Below are positions 8,883 to 18,700 of a DNA stretch of 64,000 nucleotides, one piece after another; within the stretch, counting starts at the first letter, position 1, and each line of letters starts with the position of its first letter. Both the position numbers and the translations under genes were made by a program. The stretch comes from Streptomyces ambofaciens ATCC 23877 (GTDB taxonomy: Bacteria; Actinomycetota; Actinomycetes; Streptomycetales; Streptomycetaceae). The stretch covers positions 2,219,001-2,283,000 of the forward strand of contig NZ_CP012382.1 of NCBI RefSeq assembly GCF_001267885.1, read 5' to 3'. The notes under the pieces were generated by a model. That model searched no databases and was not told the DNA's origin. It worked only from the letters and a program-made list of their open reading frames with translations.

Positions 8883-9908
8883 ATGCTGCGCGCGTTCCTC
8901 CGGACGGCGGCCCGGGCCCGTTCCCGGGCATCACGGCTCGTCCCCGACGACGACGTGCTCCTCGACGCGCCCGACGACCGGCTGGCCCCCGCCCTGGTCG
9001 CGGCGGCCCACGGCGAGCACGCTCCGGTGGCGGCCCTCCTGGCCGGCACCCGCGCGCACGCCGAGTGGGAGCACCGCGACCGTTATGCGACCCGGCTCGC
9101 CGCCTTCGCCCGCTCACGGGCCGAGTGGCTCGAGGACTGGCGCGCCACCGCCCCGGACGACCCCGACGCCCGGCTGGTCGGCGCCCGGCTGACCGTGGAC
9201 CGGTACGGGGACTCGCCCGACCGCACCGCGCTGCTGCGCGAGGTGACCCCCGCGGTCACCGCCGCCGCCCAGGCCGCGGGAGCCGACCCGGTGCCGTGGC
9301 GGACCGCGCTGGACGCGGCCCGCGGCGCCGGCGCCGGCCACGCCGAGTTCGAGCGGCTGTGGGCGCAGGCCGTCCGCCGCTCCCCGCACCACTACGGGTG
9401 CCACGTCGCCGCCCTGGAGTACCTCGCCGCCGCCTCGCCCGGCGCCCACCGCGAGTGTCTCGACTTCGCCGAGAGGGCGGCGCAGGACGCTCCCGAGGAC
9501 GCGCTCGTACGGGCGCTGCCGCTGCGGGCGGCCTTCACCTGTCTGACGGCGAACGGTGAAGGCGGCGCGACCGGCGTGCACCGGTCCCGTCTCGACGCGG
9601 CGGCCGACCGCGCGATCGCCCTCTCCGCCGCCCATCCGGAGGCCGACCCCTGGCCGGCGGAGCTGCGGAACCTGCTGGCGTACGTCCTGGTGCGCCTCGA
9701 ACGTCCCCGGGACGCGGCCGAGCAACTGCGTCTGACCGGCCCGTACGTCACGTCCTTCCCGTGGGACCGGGACACGGACGACCCGCTCGGCCGCTTCCTC
9801 CACGTGCGCGCCGACGTCCGAGCGCGGGTGGCCTCCGCACCCGGGAGGACAGGTTCAGGTCATCCACGAAGTGGGCACGGAGGTCACGTCCGCCCCGGCG
9901 ACCATTAG
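8883..9908 (+). CDS. Hypothetical TPR-like protein
   Basis: 341 residues from ATG at 8883 (MLRAFLRTAARARSRASRL). The protein is mostly alpha-helical and alanine-rich, with helix pairs such as DPDARLVGARLTVDRYG, FERLWAQAVRRSPHHYG and ECLDFAERAAQDAPEDAL that resemble TPR or related solenoid repeats. No signal peptide or membrane helix is seen. The start is uncertain. There is no clear ribosome site, yet upstream the frame encodes two seven-residue His-rich repeats (HNHREEP, HNHHEPS) before entering the T-free minisatellite, where no start codon exists in frame. The native start may have been moved or lost by repeat growth. The function is unknown. Confidence 0.62.
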   Translation: MLRAFLRTAARARSRASRLVPDDDVLLDAPDDRLAPALVAAAHGEHAPVAALLAGTRAHAEWEHRDRYATRLAAFARSRAEWLEDWRATAPDDPDARLVGARLTVDRYGDSPDRTALLREVTPAVTAAAQAAGADPVPWRTALDAARGAGAGHAEFERLWAQAVRRSPHHYGCHVAALEYLAAASPGAHRECLDFAERAAQDAPEDALVRALPLRAAFTCLTANGEGGATGVHRSRLDAAADRAIALSAAHPEADPWPAELRNLLAYVLVRLERPRDAAEQLRLTGPYVTSFPWDRDTDDPLGRFLHVRADVRARVASAPGRTGSGHPRSGHGGHVRPGDH

Positions 9909-9920
9909 GCTTCTGCGTCG
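9906..9920 (+). promoter_or_regulatory. Candidate -10 box for a leaderless transcript
   Basis: TAGGCT at 9906-9911 matches the Streptomyces -10 consensus TAGRRT fairly well and lies eight bases before the GTG at 9920. No Shine-Dalgarno sequence is present there. The -10 overlaps the TAG stop of the preceding gene. The -35 is poor, so this is a proposal only. Confidence 0.4.
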
Positions 9921-10660
9921 TGACCACCGTCCGGCTTCCCCTCTTCCCCCTGAACTCGGTCCTGTTCCCGGGGCTGGTGCTCCCGCTCAACATCTTCGAG
10001 GAGCGCTATCGCGCCATGATGCGCGAGTTGCTGAAGACCCCCGAGGAGGAATCGCGCCGGTTCGCCGTCGTCGCGATCCGCGACGGCTCCGAGGTGGCCC
10101 AGAGCGCCCCCGGCCTTCCCGACCCCACGACCACGCTCGAGCGGGGGCCGGCGGCCGGCTTCGGGCCCGACCCGCTCAAGGCGTTCCACAAGGTGGGCTG
10201 CATCGCGGACGCGGCGACCATCCGCGAGAAGGCCGACGGCACCTTCGAGGTGCTGGCCACCGGCACCACCCGGGTGCGGTTGCTCTCGGTGGACGCCTCG
10301 GGCCCGTTCCTGACGGCCGAGCTGGAGCCGATGCCCGAGGAGCCCGGTGACGAGGCGGGGGCGCTGGCCGAAGGGGTCCTGCGCTCCTTCCGGCAGTACC
10401 AGAAGCGACTGGCGGGTGCCCGCGAGCGGTCGCTGGCGACCGGCGCCGACCTGCCGGACGAGCCGGGGGTGGTCTCCTACCTGGTCGCCGCCGCGATGAT
10501 GCACGACACACCGACGAAGCAGCGTCTGCTCCAGGCCCCGGACACCGCCTCCCGCCTCCGGGACGAGCTGAAACTCCTTCGCGCGGAGACGGCCGTCATC
10601 CGTACGCTGCCGTCCCTGCCGGCGTCGGACCTGACGCGCGGCCCGACGAGTCTCAACTGA
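9920..10660 (+). CDS. Lon N-terminal (LON substrate-binding) domain protein
   Basis: 246-aa stand-alone LON domain of the COG2802 type, without the ATPase or protease parts of Lon. The hallmark opening is VTTVRLPLFPLNSVLFPGLVLPLNIFEERYR. Later come ERGPAAGFGPDPLKAFHKVGCIADA and a helical C-terminus with MHDTPTKQRLLQAPDTASRL. Such proteins are thought to bind polypeptides, and their exact role in actinomycetes is not established. The GTG at 9920 has no ribosome site but follows a -10-like TAGGCT by eight bases, which suggests a leaderless mRNA. The ybaK-like gene follows after 13 bases. Confidence 0.9.
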   Translation: MTTVRLPLFPLNSVLFPGLVLPLNIFEERYRAMMRELLKTPEEESRRFAVVAIRDGSEVAQSAPGLPDPTTTLERGPAAGFGPDPLKAFHKVGCIADAATIREKADGTFEVLATGTTRVRLLSVDASGPFLTAELEPMPEEPGDEAGALAEGVLRSFRQYQKRLAGARERSLATGADLPDEPGVVSYLVAAAMMHDTPTKQRLLQAPDTASRLRDELKLLRAETAVIRTLPSLPASDLTRGPTSLN

Positions 10661-10673
10661 GGAACCGGCCCGG

Positions 10674-11180
10674 ATGGCGAAGAAGTCGAAGAAGCAGCAG
10701 CAGGCCGGTGGCGGTACGCCCGCGACGGTGGCGCTCGCGGCGGCGGGGGTGACGTACACGGTCCACGCGTACGACCACGACCCCTCCCACCCGTCCTACG
10801 GCGAGGAGGCCGCCGAGGCGATGGGCGTCTCGCCGGAGCGGGTCTTCAAGACGCTCGTGGCGGACGTCGACGGCGCGCTGACGGTCGCGGTGGTACCGGT
10901 CGCGGGCCAGCTCGACCTGAAGGCGCTGGCGGCCGCGGTGGGCGGCAAGCGCGCGGCGATGGCCGACCCGGCGCTGGCCGAACGCACTACGGGCTATGTG
11001 CGCGGCGGCATCTCCCCGCTGGGCCAGCGCAAGAGGCTGCCGACGGTGCTGGACGCGTCGGCCTCGCAGCACGCGACGGTCTGCGTGTCGGCGGGCCGCC
11101 GCGGCCTGGAGGTCGAGCTCTCCCCCGACGACCTGGCCGAGCTGACGGACGCGGTCGTCGCCCCCGTCGGCCGGGCGTAG
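10674..11180 (+). CDS. ybaK: Cys-tRNA(Pro) deacylase, YbaK/EbsC family
   Basis: 168-aa trans-editing enzyme that removes cysteine from mischarged tRNA-Pro. Recognisable parts are VTYTVHAYDHDPSHPSYGEEAA, then ERVFKTLVAD with the conserved lysine K59, and GGISPLGQRKRLPTVLD with the GISP substrate loop. The N-terminus is a short lysine/glutamine-rich tail (MAKKSKKQQQ). The ATG follows GAGGAA by about eight to nine bases and is only 13 bases after the LON-domain gene, so the two are probably co-transcribed. Confidence 0.93.
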   Translation: MAKKSKKQQQAGGGTPATVALAAAGVTYTVHAYDHDPSHPSYGEEAAEAMGVSPERVFKTLVADVDGALTVAVVPVAGQLDLKALAAAVGGKRAAMADPALAERTTGYVRGGISPLGQRKRLPTVLDASASQHATVCVSAGRRGLEVELSPDDLAELTDAVVAPVGRA

Positions 11181-11292
11181 CTCCCCAGGGACGTACCTCC
11201 GTCGGCCGGGGTGGGCCGGGCCCTGGAACGGGAGCGGGGGCGCCCGTCGGCGCGGGCTCCCGCCAAGAGCGCCGGGCGTCCCCCGCGGACCC

Positions 11293-12000
11293 CTACGCGG
11301 ACTTCTCCCCGTACGGCCCCGGCGGATACGGCTGAGGCGCCGGCCATGGGTCGGGCTCCGGGTCACGGGGCCCGAACAGGCCCGTCAACCCGAGGTGGAC
11401 CACCAGGGCCGCCACCGACCACGCCAGCAGCGCCCCCTTGGCCCCCAGCTTCAGCGGCGCGGAGAACGTCACCCCCTTGCCCACCTCCCTGGCGTGGGCG
11501 ATCACGTCCTGCGTGGGCCCCAGCCACACCCCGACCCGCCAGGCCAGCAGCGACCCGAGCAGCCCGCCGACGCCCAGCGCCACCACCAGGGGGACGCCTC
11601 CGCGCCGGCGCAGCAGGAAGACGACCACCGCGCTGAGCGCGCCGAACGCCAGGGCGAGCAGGGTGAAGGTGCCGTCGACGCCGACCGCCTGCTCGCTCTC
11701 GGACTCCTTGAGGTAGACCACCCAGCTGTCGCCGACCACGTCGCCGACGAGCGGCACGGTCGGTGCGAGCTTCCACCACAGCACACCCAGCAGCACGCCG
11801 GAGAGCGCCATCGCCACCACGGCCACGACGGCCTGCCGCACTTCGGTCAACATCCCGGGGCCGTCCTGTTCGCCGTGCCGGTCGTACGCGGCGCCCGACG
11901 CGGCGCCCACCGCGTGCGCTCCGACGGGCGGCGGCACCGGCCCGCCCTGGTACGACGAGCGTTCGTTCGGTGGTGGTGGCGGAGTCAGAGGTGCGGTCAC
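11293..12000 (-). CDS. Four-helix membrane protein, DUF2567-like
   Basis: 235 aa. A proline-rich N-terminus (LTPPPPPNERS) is followed by four membrane helices, at about residues 58-78 (VVAVVAMALSGVLLGVLWW), 110-128, 135-155 and 188-206. The C-terminal tail is proline-rich and acidic. The long loop after TM1 carries SWVVYLKESESEQAVGVDGTFTLLAL. The pattern recalls the DUF2567 family of actinobacterial membrane proteins, though that match is from memory. It is 34 bases downstream of the ABC permease on the same strand and may share its mRNA. The function is unknown. Confidence 0.82.
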   Translation of the reverse strand: MTAPLTPPPPPNERSSYQGGPVPPPVGAHAVGAASGAAYDRHGEQDGPGMLTEVRQAVVAVVAMALSGVLLGVLWWKLAPTVPLVGDVVGDSWVVYLKESESEQAVGVDGTFTLLALAFGALSAVVVFLLRRRGGVPLVVALGVGGLLGSLLAWRVGVWLGPTQDVIAHAREVGKGVTFSAPLKLGAKGALLAWSVAALVVHLGLTGLFGPRDPEPDPWPAPQPYPPGPYGEKSA

Positions 12001-12034
12001 CCCGCCATCGTGCCAAACCCGCCTGTGCGGCGCG

Positions 12035-12973
12035 TCACCGGACGGCGGCCCGGCGGTACGCCCAGGTGGCGACGGCCAGCGAGATCACGCCGACCACGGC
12101 GCAGACCGCGAGGTCACCGAGGACGAAGGCCCAGTCGGGCCGTTCCCCGAAGGTGCGCGCGAAGGCCTCCACGCCGTACGTCGAGGGCAGCAGGTCCCGG
12201 GCCAGGCGGACCACCTCGGGCATCCGTTCGGCGGGCAGCACGCCCAGCAGCAGGGCCGCCGACATGCCCAGCTGGCCGAGCAGGGTGGCGAACTCGGGCC
12301 GGGGCGCGAGCAGGCCCAGCGCCGCACCCAGTCCGGCGAGCGCGGCGCCCGCCAGCGGGATCACGGCCACGAGCACCCACAGGTGGGTCATCGGCAACCC
12401 GAACAGCACGCACCCGAACACCGCCGTCACCACGGTCCCCGGCACCGTGAAGGACGCGTACGCGCCCGCCGCGCCCAGCACCACGGCCGCCGGCGGCACC
12501 GGCAGCGTCGCGTAGTGGTCGAGTCCGCCGCTGGCACGGAGCTGGCCGAAGTACTGGGCGAGGAGGTTCAGCGCGACGAAGGCGACGACCAGCACCGCGG
12601 ACCCGGCCACCACGGCCTGCGCCTCGCCGCCGCCGTCCACGACCCCGCGCATGAGGATCATGATGCCGATCGACTGGAAGGTGGCCACGAACAGCAGCGG
12701 GATGCGCGCGACCCGCGCCCGGGACAGCTGCGCCCGGTACACGGCCACCAGCGAGGGCCACAGCCGTGCCTTGGGACCGAGCTCGGCCGCGCCGTGGGCG
12801 CCCTGCTCCTCGGCGGCCAGGGCACCGCCCGGCAGGACATCGGCGGGTACGACAGTCACGTCGAGCTGCTCCCCTTCGTCGGGTCCTTCGAAGCTTCGCT
12901 GGGGGTCGTTCGAAGCGGTCGCCCTGTCGGGTACGGATGTGGCGGCCGGTGTGCTCACCGTTCGCGTGTTCAC
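12035..12973 (-). CDS. ABC transporter permease (ABC-2 type)
   Basis: 312 aa. An ~85-residue soluble, acidic N-terminal tail precedes about six membrane helices, for example FVATFQSIGIMILMRGVV, VLVVAFVALNLLAQYF and LAVCAVVGVISLAVATWAY. The layout is that of an ABC-2 exporter permease. The GTG start at 12973 overlaps the stop of the ATPase gene (GTGA), so the two are made together as an exporter. The substrate is unknown; related pairs export drugs or lipids. Confidence 0.9.
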   Translation of the reverse strand: MNTRTVSTPAATSVPDRATASNDPQRSFEGPDEGEQLDVTVVPADVLPGGALAAEEQGAHGAAELGPKARLWPSLVAVYRAQLSRARVARIPLLFVATFQSIGIMILMRGVVDGGGEAQAVVAGSAVLVVAFVALNLLAQYFGQLRASGGLDHYATLPVPPAAVVLGAAGAYASFTVPGTVVTAVFGCVLFGLPMTHLWVLVAVIPLAGAALAGLGAALGLLAPRPEFATLLGQLGMSAALLLGVLPAERMPEVVRLARDLLPSTYGVEAFARTFGERPDWAFVLGDLAVCAVVGVISLAVATWAYRRAAVR

Positions 12974-13989
12974 GCCCTCACCAGCCCCTGTCGCGCGGCG
13001 CCGCCCAGTGCCAGGTAGACGTCCTCCAGGCTGGGCGTGGCGAGGGTGAAGTCGTCCAGGGCGGCGAAGGCGGCGCCGCCGGTGACGGTGGCGACGACCG
13101 CGCGGGCCTCCTCGGGAGCGAGCCGCAGCGTCCAGCGGCGGCCCGACTCGGTGACCCGGTCGCGCAGTGCGGCGACCTCGGGCACGTGCAGCGGGGCCGT
13201 CTCGCGCCACACCAGGTCGACGCGGACCTCGCCGGCGACCTTCTCCTTGAGCCCGGAGGGCGTGTCGCAGGCGATCACGCGTCCCCGGTCGAGGACGGCG
13301 ACCCGGTCCAGGACGGTCTCGGCCTCGATCACGTTGTGGGTGACCAGCAGGACGGTCGTGCCGTGCTCGGCGCGCCGCCGGTCGACGGCCGCCCACACCG
13401 CGCGCCGGGCCACCGGGTCCATGCCGGTGGTCGGCTCGTCCAGGACGAGCAGCGGGCGCTGCCCCACCAGCGCGGCGGCGAAGCAGGCCAGGCGGCGCTG
13501 ACCGCCGGACAGCTTCTTGATCGGTCGTGCGGCGATCGGGGTCAGGCCCAGTTCGTCGAGGACGGCGTCCCGCTCGGCTCGCGCCTGCCGGGCCTCCAGA
13601 CCGCGCAGCCGTCCGGTGGTCTCGGCGGCGAGGGACACGGTCAGCTCGTCCAGGGCGCTGGACTCCTGCCCGAGATAGGCGAGGATGCGCGCGGCCCGCT
13701 CCGGGTGGCGCACGATGTCGTGGCCGAGGATCTCCACGCTGCCGCGGTCGGGCCGCATCAGGCCGGTGAGCTGGCGTACGAGGGTGGACTTGCCGGCGCC
13801 GTTCGGCCCGAGGAGTCCGAAGATCTCACCGCGGCGGATACCGAGGGTCACGTCGTCGGTGGCCCGTACCTCGGGAGTGGCGGGTACGCCGCGCCTGCCG
13901 CGGACCGCCGGATAGGTCTTGGTCAGTCCGCGCACGGCGCACACGGCAGCGCCACCGGGTCGAAGTGCCTGTGCCGCGCGCGTACTCAC
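12970..13989 (-). CDS. ABC transporter ATP-binding protein (ABC-2 exporter family)
   Basis: 339-aa ATPase with all key motifs: Walker A GPNGAGKST at about residues 59-67, Q-loop LGQES, signature LSGGQRR at ~160, Walker B LLVLDEPTTGMD at ~180, and the switch histidine in LLVTHN. Residues beyond ~245 form the extra C-terminal domain common in DrrA/CcmA-like exporters. An insertion with basic residues (AVRGRRGVPATPE) lies between the first strand and Walker A. It precedes and overlaps the permease gene. Confidence 0.95.
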   Translation of the reverse strand: MSTRAAQALRPGGAAVCAVRGLTKTYPAVRGRRGVPATPEVRATDDVTLGIRRGEIFGLLGPNGAGKSTLVRQLTGLMRPDRGSVEILGHDIVRHPERAARILAYLGQESSALDELTVSLAAETTGRLRGLEARQARAERDAVLDELGLTPIAARPIKKLSGGQRRLACFAAALVGQRPLLVLDEPTTGMDPVARRAVWAAVDRRRAEHGTTVLLVTHNVIEAETVLDRVAVLDRGRVIACDTPSGLKEKVAGEVRVDLVWRETAPLHVPEVAALRDRVTESGRRWTLRLAPEEARAVVATVTGGAAFAALDDFTLATPSLEDVYLALGGAARQGLVRA

Positions 13990-14075
13990 AAGGGACGAGA
14001 GTACGGGGTCCGCCCCCGCGCCCCGCCCTCGGGTCCGCCCATAAGTGTCGATTCAGCCGGGGAGAGCCGGGGGTC

Positions 14076-15302
14076 TCACTCGGCCACGGGGGTGCGCTCG
14101 GTGGCCGTGCGGACGTCGATCTCCCGCCAGAAGCCGGCCCGGATCGCGTACCGGTCGTGCTCGTCGATCTGGTCGTCCTTGTGGGCGAGCAGGCCGAAGC
14201 GGGCCGCGTAGCGCAGCAGCTCCCCGTCGACGCGGTGCGGGATGCGGGGGTACATCCCGGAGAGTCTCTGCAGGTGGCCGTGGTCGCCGAGGCGCTCCAG
14301 CCAGCGGCGGGCGAAGACCTGTCCGACCTCGTAGGGGTCGCCGCCGACCGTGGTGATGTCCTCCTCGCGGTCGGCCCAGCGCTGCTCGGCCGTGGTCAGC
14401 TGGGCCAGCGTCGGCATCGACGCGGCCTCGGCGGGCTCGGCGGCGGGCCGGTCGACCCAGCCCTTGTCGGAGGACCAGCGCAGGGTGGCGGTGGGGGGGT
14501 GCGGGGCCGGGTGGGCGCCGGGGGCGCGCAGGGCGGCCAGGTCCTTCGGGGTCGGGACGCCCTTGGCGGGCGACACCCGCTCCTCACTGCCGTTGCGGGC
14601 GGCGGGGGCCGTCGTCGTGGGGTGTTCCGGCTCCTCGACGCGCCGCTCGGCGGCGGCGGAGAGGGCGGACTCGGGCAGCGGCGCGGAGAGGATCGCGGCG
14701 ATCTCGGGGCGGGGCACGGGCGGCGGCGCGCAGATCCCGCCCAGGTCCTTGGCGCGTACGGCCTTGGTGATCCACACCCGGTCCAGGACGCGCCGCTCGT
14801 CGGCCTCGGCGACCAGGTCCTCGGACTGGTTGTAGTCGCCGTCGGCGGCCTGCACGGCCCACAGGTGTACGGCGACGCCGTGCTCCTTGGCGGCCATCAT
14901 GCCCGGCAGCAGGTCGCCGTCGCCGGTCACCAGGACGACGTCGGAGCAGGCCCGGTTGCGGGCCAGCTCGGTCAGTTCGGCGTGCATCGCGGCGTCGACG
15001 CCCTTCTGCGCCCAGCGGCCGTCACTGCGCGTCAGGGCGCCCAGCCGGACGGTGACCCGGGGCATCACGCGCAGCCGGCGGTGCTCGGGCTGCGGGACGC
15101 GGTCGGGGGCGCCGTCGAACCAGTAGATGCGCAGCAGGGGCTGCCGCGTGTCGGACTCCGCGCGGTCGCGCAATCCCTGGATGAGGGCGGCGTGGTCGAC
15201 GGTGATGCGCGAGCGTGAGGGCTCCCCGGCGAGGAGGCTCGCGGCGGCGCCCAGCAGATACCCGGCGTCCACCAGGACGATGCAGCGGTCCACGCGGTCC
15301 AC
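14076..15302 (-). CDS. NYN domain protein (PIN-like putative ribonuclease)
   Basis: 408 aa. The N-terminal ~190 residues form a NYN/PIN-like nuclease fold: D12 in IVLVDAGYLLG, an acidic residue in QKGVDAAMHAELTELA, and the pair in DVVLVTGDGDLLPGM. These are the usual metal-binding acids of the fold. A proline-rich linker (~195-285) leads to a C-terminal helical domain (TTVGGDPYEVGQVFARRWLERL to the end). That domain looks like the winged-helix module often found after NYN domains. The RNA substrate is unknown. The start is GTG at 15302. It is monocistronic, with gaps of 86 and 217 bases on either side. Confidence 0.88.
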   Translation of the reverse strand: MDRVDRCIVLVDAGYLLGAAASLLAGEPSRSRITVDHAALIQGLRDRAESDTRQPLLRIYWFDGAPDRVPQPEHRRLRVMPRVTVRLGALTRSDGRWAQKGVDAAMHAELTELARNRACSDVVLVTGDGDLLPGMMAAKEHGVAVHLWAVQAADGDYNQSEDLVAEADERRVLDRVWITKAVRAKDLGGICAPPPVPRPEIAAILSAPLPESALSAAAERRVEEPEHPTTTAPAARNGSEERVSPAKGVPTPKDLAALRAPGAHPAPHPPTATLRWSSDKGWVDRPAAEPAEAASMPTLAQLTTAEQRWADREEDITTVGGDPYEVGQVFARRWLERLGDHGHLQRLSGMYPRIPHRVDGELLRYAARFGLLAHKDDQIDEHDRYAIRAGFWREIDVRTATERTPVAE

Positions 15303-15519
15303 CCTCTTTCCGGGAGGTTTGCTTCGGGCTTCCTTCGAGTCTGCCCGACCACACGGAGGTTAACGGCCGGAACTCGATCTTCGGCGTGGCGTTTCGGCAC
15401 CCCGCACCCCGACGAGCCGCGTCACACACGGTAATTGCCCGATATGCGTTCTTTGTTGGCCTATGTCAACCTGAAGTCGGTCCTGGCCCCTAAAGATCCC
15501 CCTCAGGAGGTAGATCACC

Positions 15520-15687
15520 ATGGCCAAGAACAAGAACAACCGTGATCGTAAGCAGCCCCAGACCGAGCGCGCCCCGCAGCGCGCCGAGGCGGCCGTACTG
15601 GACCGCGAGGAGCAGCACACCCCGCAGCTGACGACGTCCGGCGACGCGGCTTCCCGCAAGCGGCAGAAGCGCTTCGGCCACAACTGA
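15520..15687 (+). CDS. Small basic, disordered protein (55 aa)
   Basis: ATG at 15520 follows CAGGAGGT (15504-15511) by eight bases, an excellent ribosome site. The 55-residue product MAKNKNNRDRKQPQTERA...RQKRFGHN is highly charged and probably disordered, with clusters of lysine and arginine at both ends. It could bind RNA or DNA, but nothing identifies a function. It has its own 217-base upstream region, and a strong hairpin terminator starts 36 bases after the stop, so it is a separate unit between a NYN gene and dnaE. Confidence 0.85.
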   Translation: MAKNKNNRDRKQPQTERAPQRAEAAVLDREEQHTPQLTTSGDAASRKRQKRFGHN

Positions 15688-15723
15688 CATCCGCGGGACG
15701 GGCCGTTGCGGCCCTCGCGGAGA

Positions 15724-15757
15724 CGAGGGGCGCACCCGGTTTCGGGTGCGCCCCTCG
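15724..15757. terminator. Hairpin terminator between small basic gene and dnaE
   Basis: CGAGGGGCGCACCCG pairs with CGGGTGCGCCCCTCG around a four-base GTTT loop (15-bp stem). It lies between two convergent genes, 36 bases after the stop at 15687 and 33 bases after the dnaE stop, and can serve both. Confidence 0.85.
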
Positions 15758-15789
15758 CTCGTTGCGTGCTCCGGGGCCCGCGGGCCCGC

Positions 15790-18700
15790 TCAGCCCGCCA
15801 GGCAGGACGGGCCGAGCAGCACCTTCAAGTCACCGAACAGGGCCGGGTCCGGCTTCACCCGGTGCCGGTCCAGGCGCAGCACCGTCGTCTTCGTCGGCCC
15901 CTGGAGCTTGATCCGCACCTCGCTGTCACCCCGGTGATGGGTGAGGATCTCGCCGAGGCGGCTGACCATCGGCGGGGTGACGCGGGTGGCCGGGATGGTG
16001 AGGACGACGGGCGCGTTGGTGCCCGCGTTGGACAGGTCGGGGATCATCAGCTCCATCGCGACCAGCCGCGGCACGTCCTCCCGCTTGTCCAGGCGCCCCT
16101 TGACGAACACCACGGCGTCCTCGACGAGTTGGGTGGAGACGAGCTGGTACGTCGCCGGGAAGAACATGCACTCGATGGAGCCCGCCAGGTCCTCGACGGT
16201 CGCGATGGCCCAGGCGTTGCCCTGCTTGGTCATCTTGCGCTGGAGGCCCGAGATGATGCCGCCGATGGTGACGACCGCGCCGTCGCCGAAGTCACCGCCG
16301 GTGAGCTGGGAGATACCGGCGTCGGCCTTGTCGGACAGCACGTGCTCCAGCCCGAAGAGCGGGTGGTCGGAGACGTAGAGGCCGAGCATCTCCCGCTCCT
16401 GGGCGAGCAGATAGGTCTTGTCCCACTCGTCCTCACCGAAGACGACGTCGAGTCCGAAGCCGGGTTCGTCGGTCTGCTCGTCGCCCATGCCCCCGAAGAG
16501 GTCGAACTGACCCTCGGCCTCCTTGCGCTTGACCGCGACCACGTTGTCGATCATCGGCTCGTACTGCGCGGTGAGGCCCTTGCGGGTGTGCCCCATCTCG
16601 TCGAAGGCGCCGGCCTTGATCAGCGACTCCGTCGTCCGCTTGTTGCAGACGACCGCCTCCACCTTGTCCAGGTAGTCGGGGAAGGAGAGGTACTTCCCCT
16701 TGGCCTTGCGGCACCTGATGATCGACTCGACGACGTTGGTGCCGACGTTGCGGACGGCGGAGAGGCCGAAGAGGATCACGTCGTCGCCCTGCGCGGCGAA
16801 GTTCGACATGGACTCGTTGACGTTGGGCGGCAGGACCTTGATGCCCATGCGCCGGCACTCGTTGAGGTAGACGGCCGACTTGTCCTTGTCGTCCTTGACC
16901 GAGGTGAGCAGGGCGGCCATGTACTCGGCCGGGTAGTTCGCCTTCAGGTATCCGGTCCAGTACGAGACCAGTCCGTACGCGGCCGAGTGCGCCTTGTTGA
17001 AGGCGTAGCCGGCGAAGGGGACCAGCACGTCCCACAGGGCCTGGATCGCCTCGTCGCTGTAGCCGTTCTTCCGGGCGCCGGCCTGGAAGAGCACGAAGTT
17101 CTTCGCCAGCTCGTCGGGCTTCTTCTTGCCCATCACACGGCGCAGGATGTCGGCCTCGCCGAGCGAGTAGCCCGCGATGATCTGGGCGGCCTTCTGGACC
17201 TGCTCCTGGTAGACGATCAGGCCGTAGGTGACCGACAGGACCTCCTGGAGGGGCTCCTCCAGCTCCTTGTGGATCGGCGTGATCTCCTGGAGGCCGTTCT
17301 TGCGCAGCGCGTAGTTGGTGTGCGAGTCCATGCCCATGGGGCCGGGACGGTAGAGCGCGGAGACGGCGGAGATGTCCTCGAAGTTGTCGGGCTTCATCAG
17401 CCGCAGCAGCGAGCGCATGGGGCCGCCGTCGAACTGGAAGACGCCGAGCGTGTCACCGCGCTGGAGCAGCTCGAAGGTCTTGGGGTCGTCCAGGGGCAGC
17501 GACAGCAGGTCGAGGTCGATCCCCTTGTTGGACTTCACCATCTTGACGGCGTCGTCCATGATCGTGAGGTTGCGCAGGCCGAGGAAGTCCATCTTCAGCA
17601 GGCCGAGCGACTCGCACTGCGGGTAGTCCCACTGCGTGATGGTCACGCCGTCCGTGTGCCGCACCCAGATCGGGGCGTGGTCGACGATCGGCTCGCTGGA
17701 CATGATCACGCCGGCCGCGTGCACGCCCATCTGGCGGACCAGGCCCTCGACGCCCTTGGCGGTGTCGATGACCTTCTTGACGTCCGGCTCGTTCTCGTAC
17801 ATCGAGCGGATCTCGCCGGCCTCGCTGTACCGCGGGTGGGTCGGGTCCGTGATGCCGTTGAGGTCGATGCCCTTGCCGAGGACGTCGGCGGGCATGGCCT
17901 TGGTGAGGCGGTCTCCCATGGCGTACGGGTAGCCCAGCACACGTGCGGAGTCCTTGATGGCGTTCTTCGCCTTGATCTTGCCGTACGTGCCGATCATGGC
18001 GACCTTGTCGGCGCCGTACTTCTCCGTCACGTACCTGATCACCTCGACGCGCCTGCGCTCGTCGAAGTCGATGTCGACGTCGGGCATGGAGACGCGCTCG
18101 GGGTTGAGGAACCGCTCGAAGATCAGGCCGTGCGGGATCGGGTCGAGGTCGGTGATGCCCATCGCGTAGGCCACGATCGAACCGGCCGCCGAGCCTCGGC
18201 CGGGGCCCACCGCGATGCCCTGGTTCTTGGCCCACATGATGAAGTCGGCGACCACGAGGAAGTAGCCCGGGAACCCCATCTGGATGATGACGTCCATCTC
18301 GTACTCGGCCTGCTTCTGGCGGTCCTCGGGGACGCCGCCGGGGAAGCGGCGCTCCATGCCGCGGCGGACCTCCTCCTGGAACCAGGTGACCTCGGTGAAG
18401 CCCGCGGGGATGTCGAACTTCGGCATGAGGTCGCGCTTCTCGAACATGCCCGTGGTGTCGATCATCTCGGCGATCAGGCGCGTGTTGGCGCAGCCCTCCT
18501 GCCAGGCGTCGGAGGAGTCGATGGCGTACATCTCGTCCGTCGACTTCAGGTAGTAGCCGGTGCCGTCGAACCGGAAGCGGTCCGGGTCGGAGAGGTTCTT
18601 GCCGGTCTGGATGCACAGCAGCGCGTCGTGGGCGGTCGCCTCGTGCGCGTAGGTGTAGTGCGAGTCGTTGGTGACCAGCGGCGGGATGCCGAGCTTCCGG

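Noticed and set aside
6708..9908. A 1066-codon plus-strand frame running through the gene at 6640-8217 and the minisatellite
   Set aside because: The first part is out of frame with the well-supported gene at 6640, and the middle stays open because the repeat array lacks T. Only the part after 8883 looks like a protein.
11229..11262. Hairpin CGGGAGC...GCTCCCG between the ybaK-like gene and the DUF2567-like gene
   Set aside because: Only seven paired bases with a 20-base loop; too weak to call a terminator with confidence.
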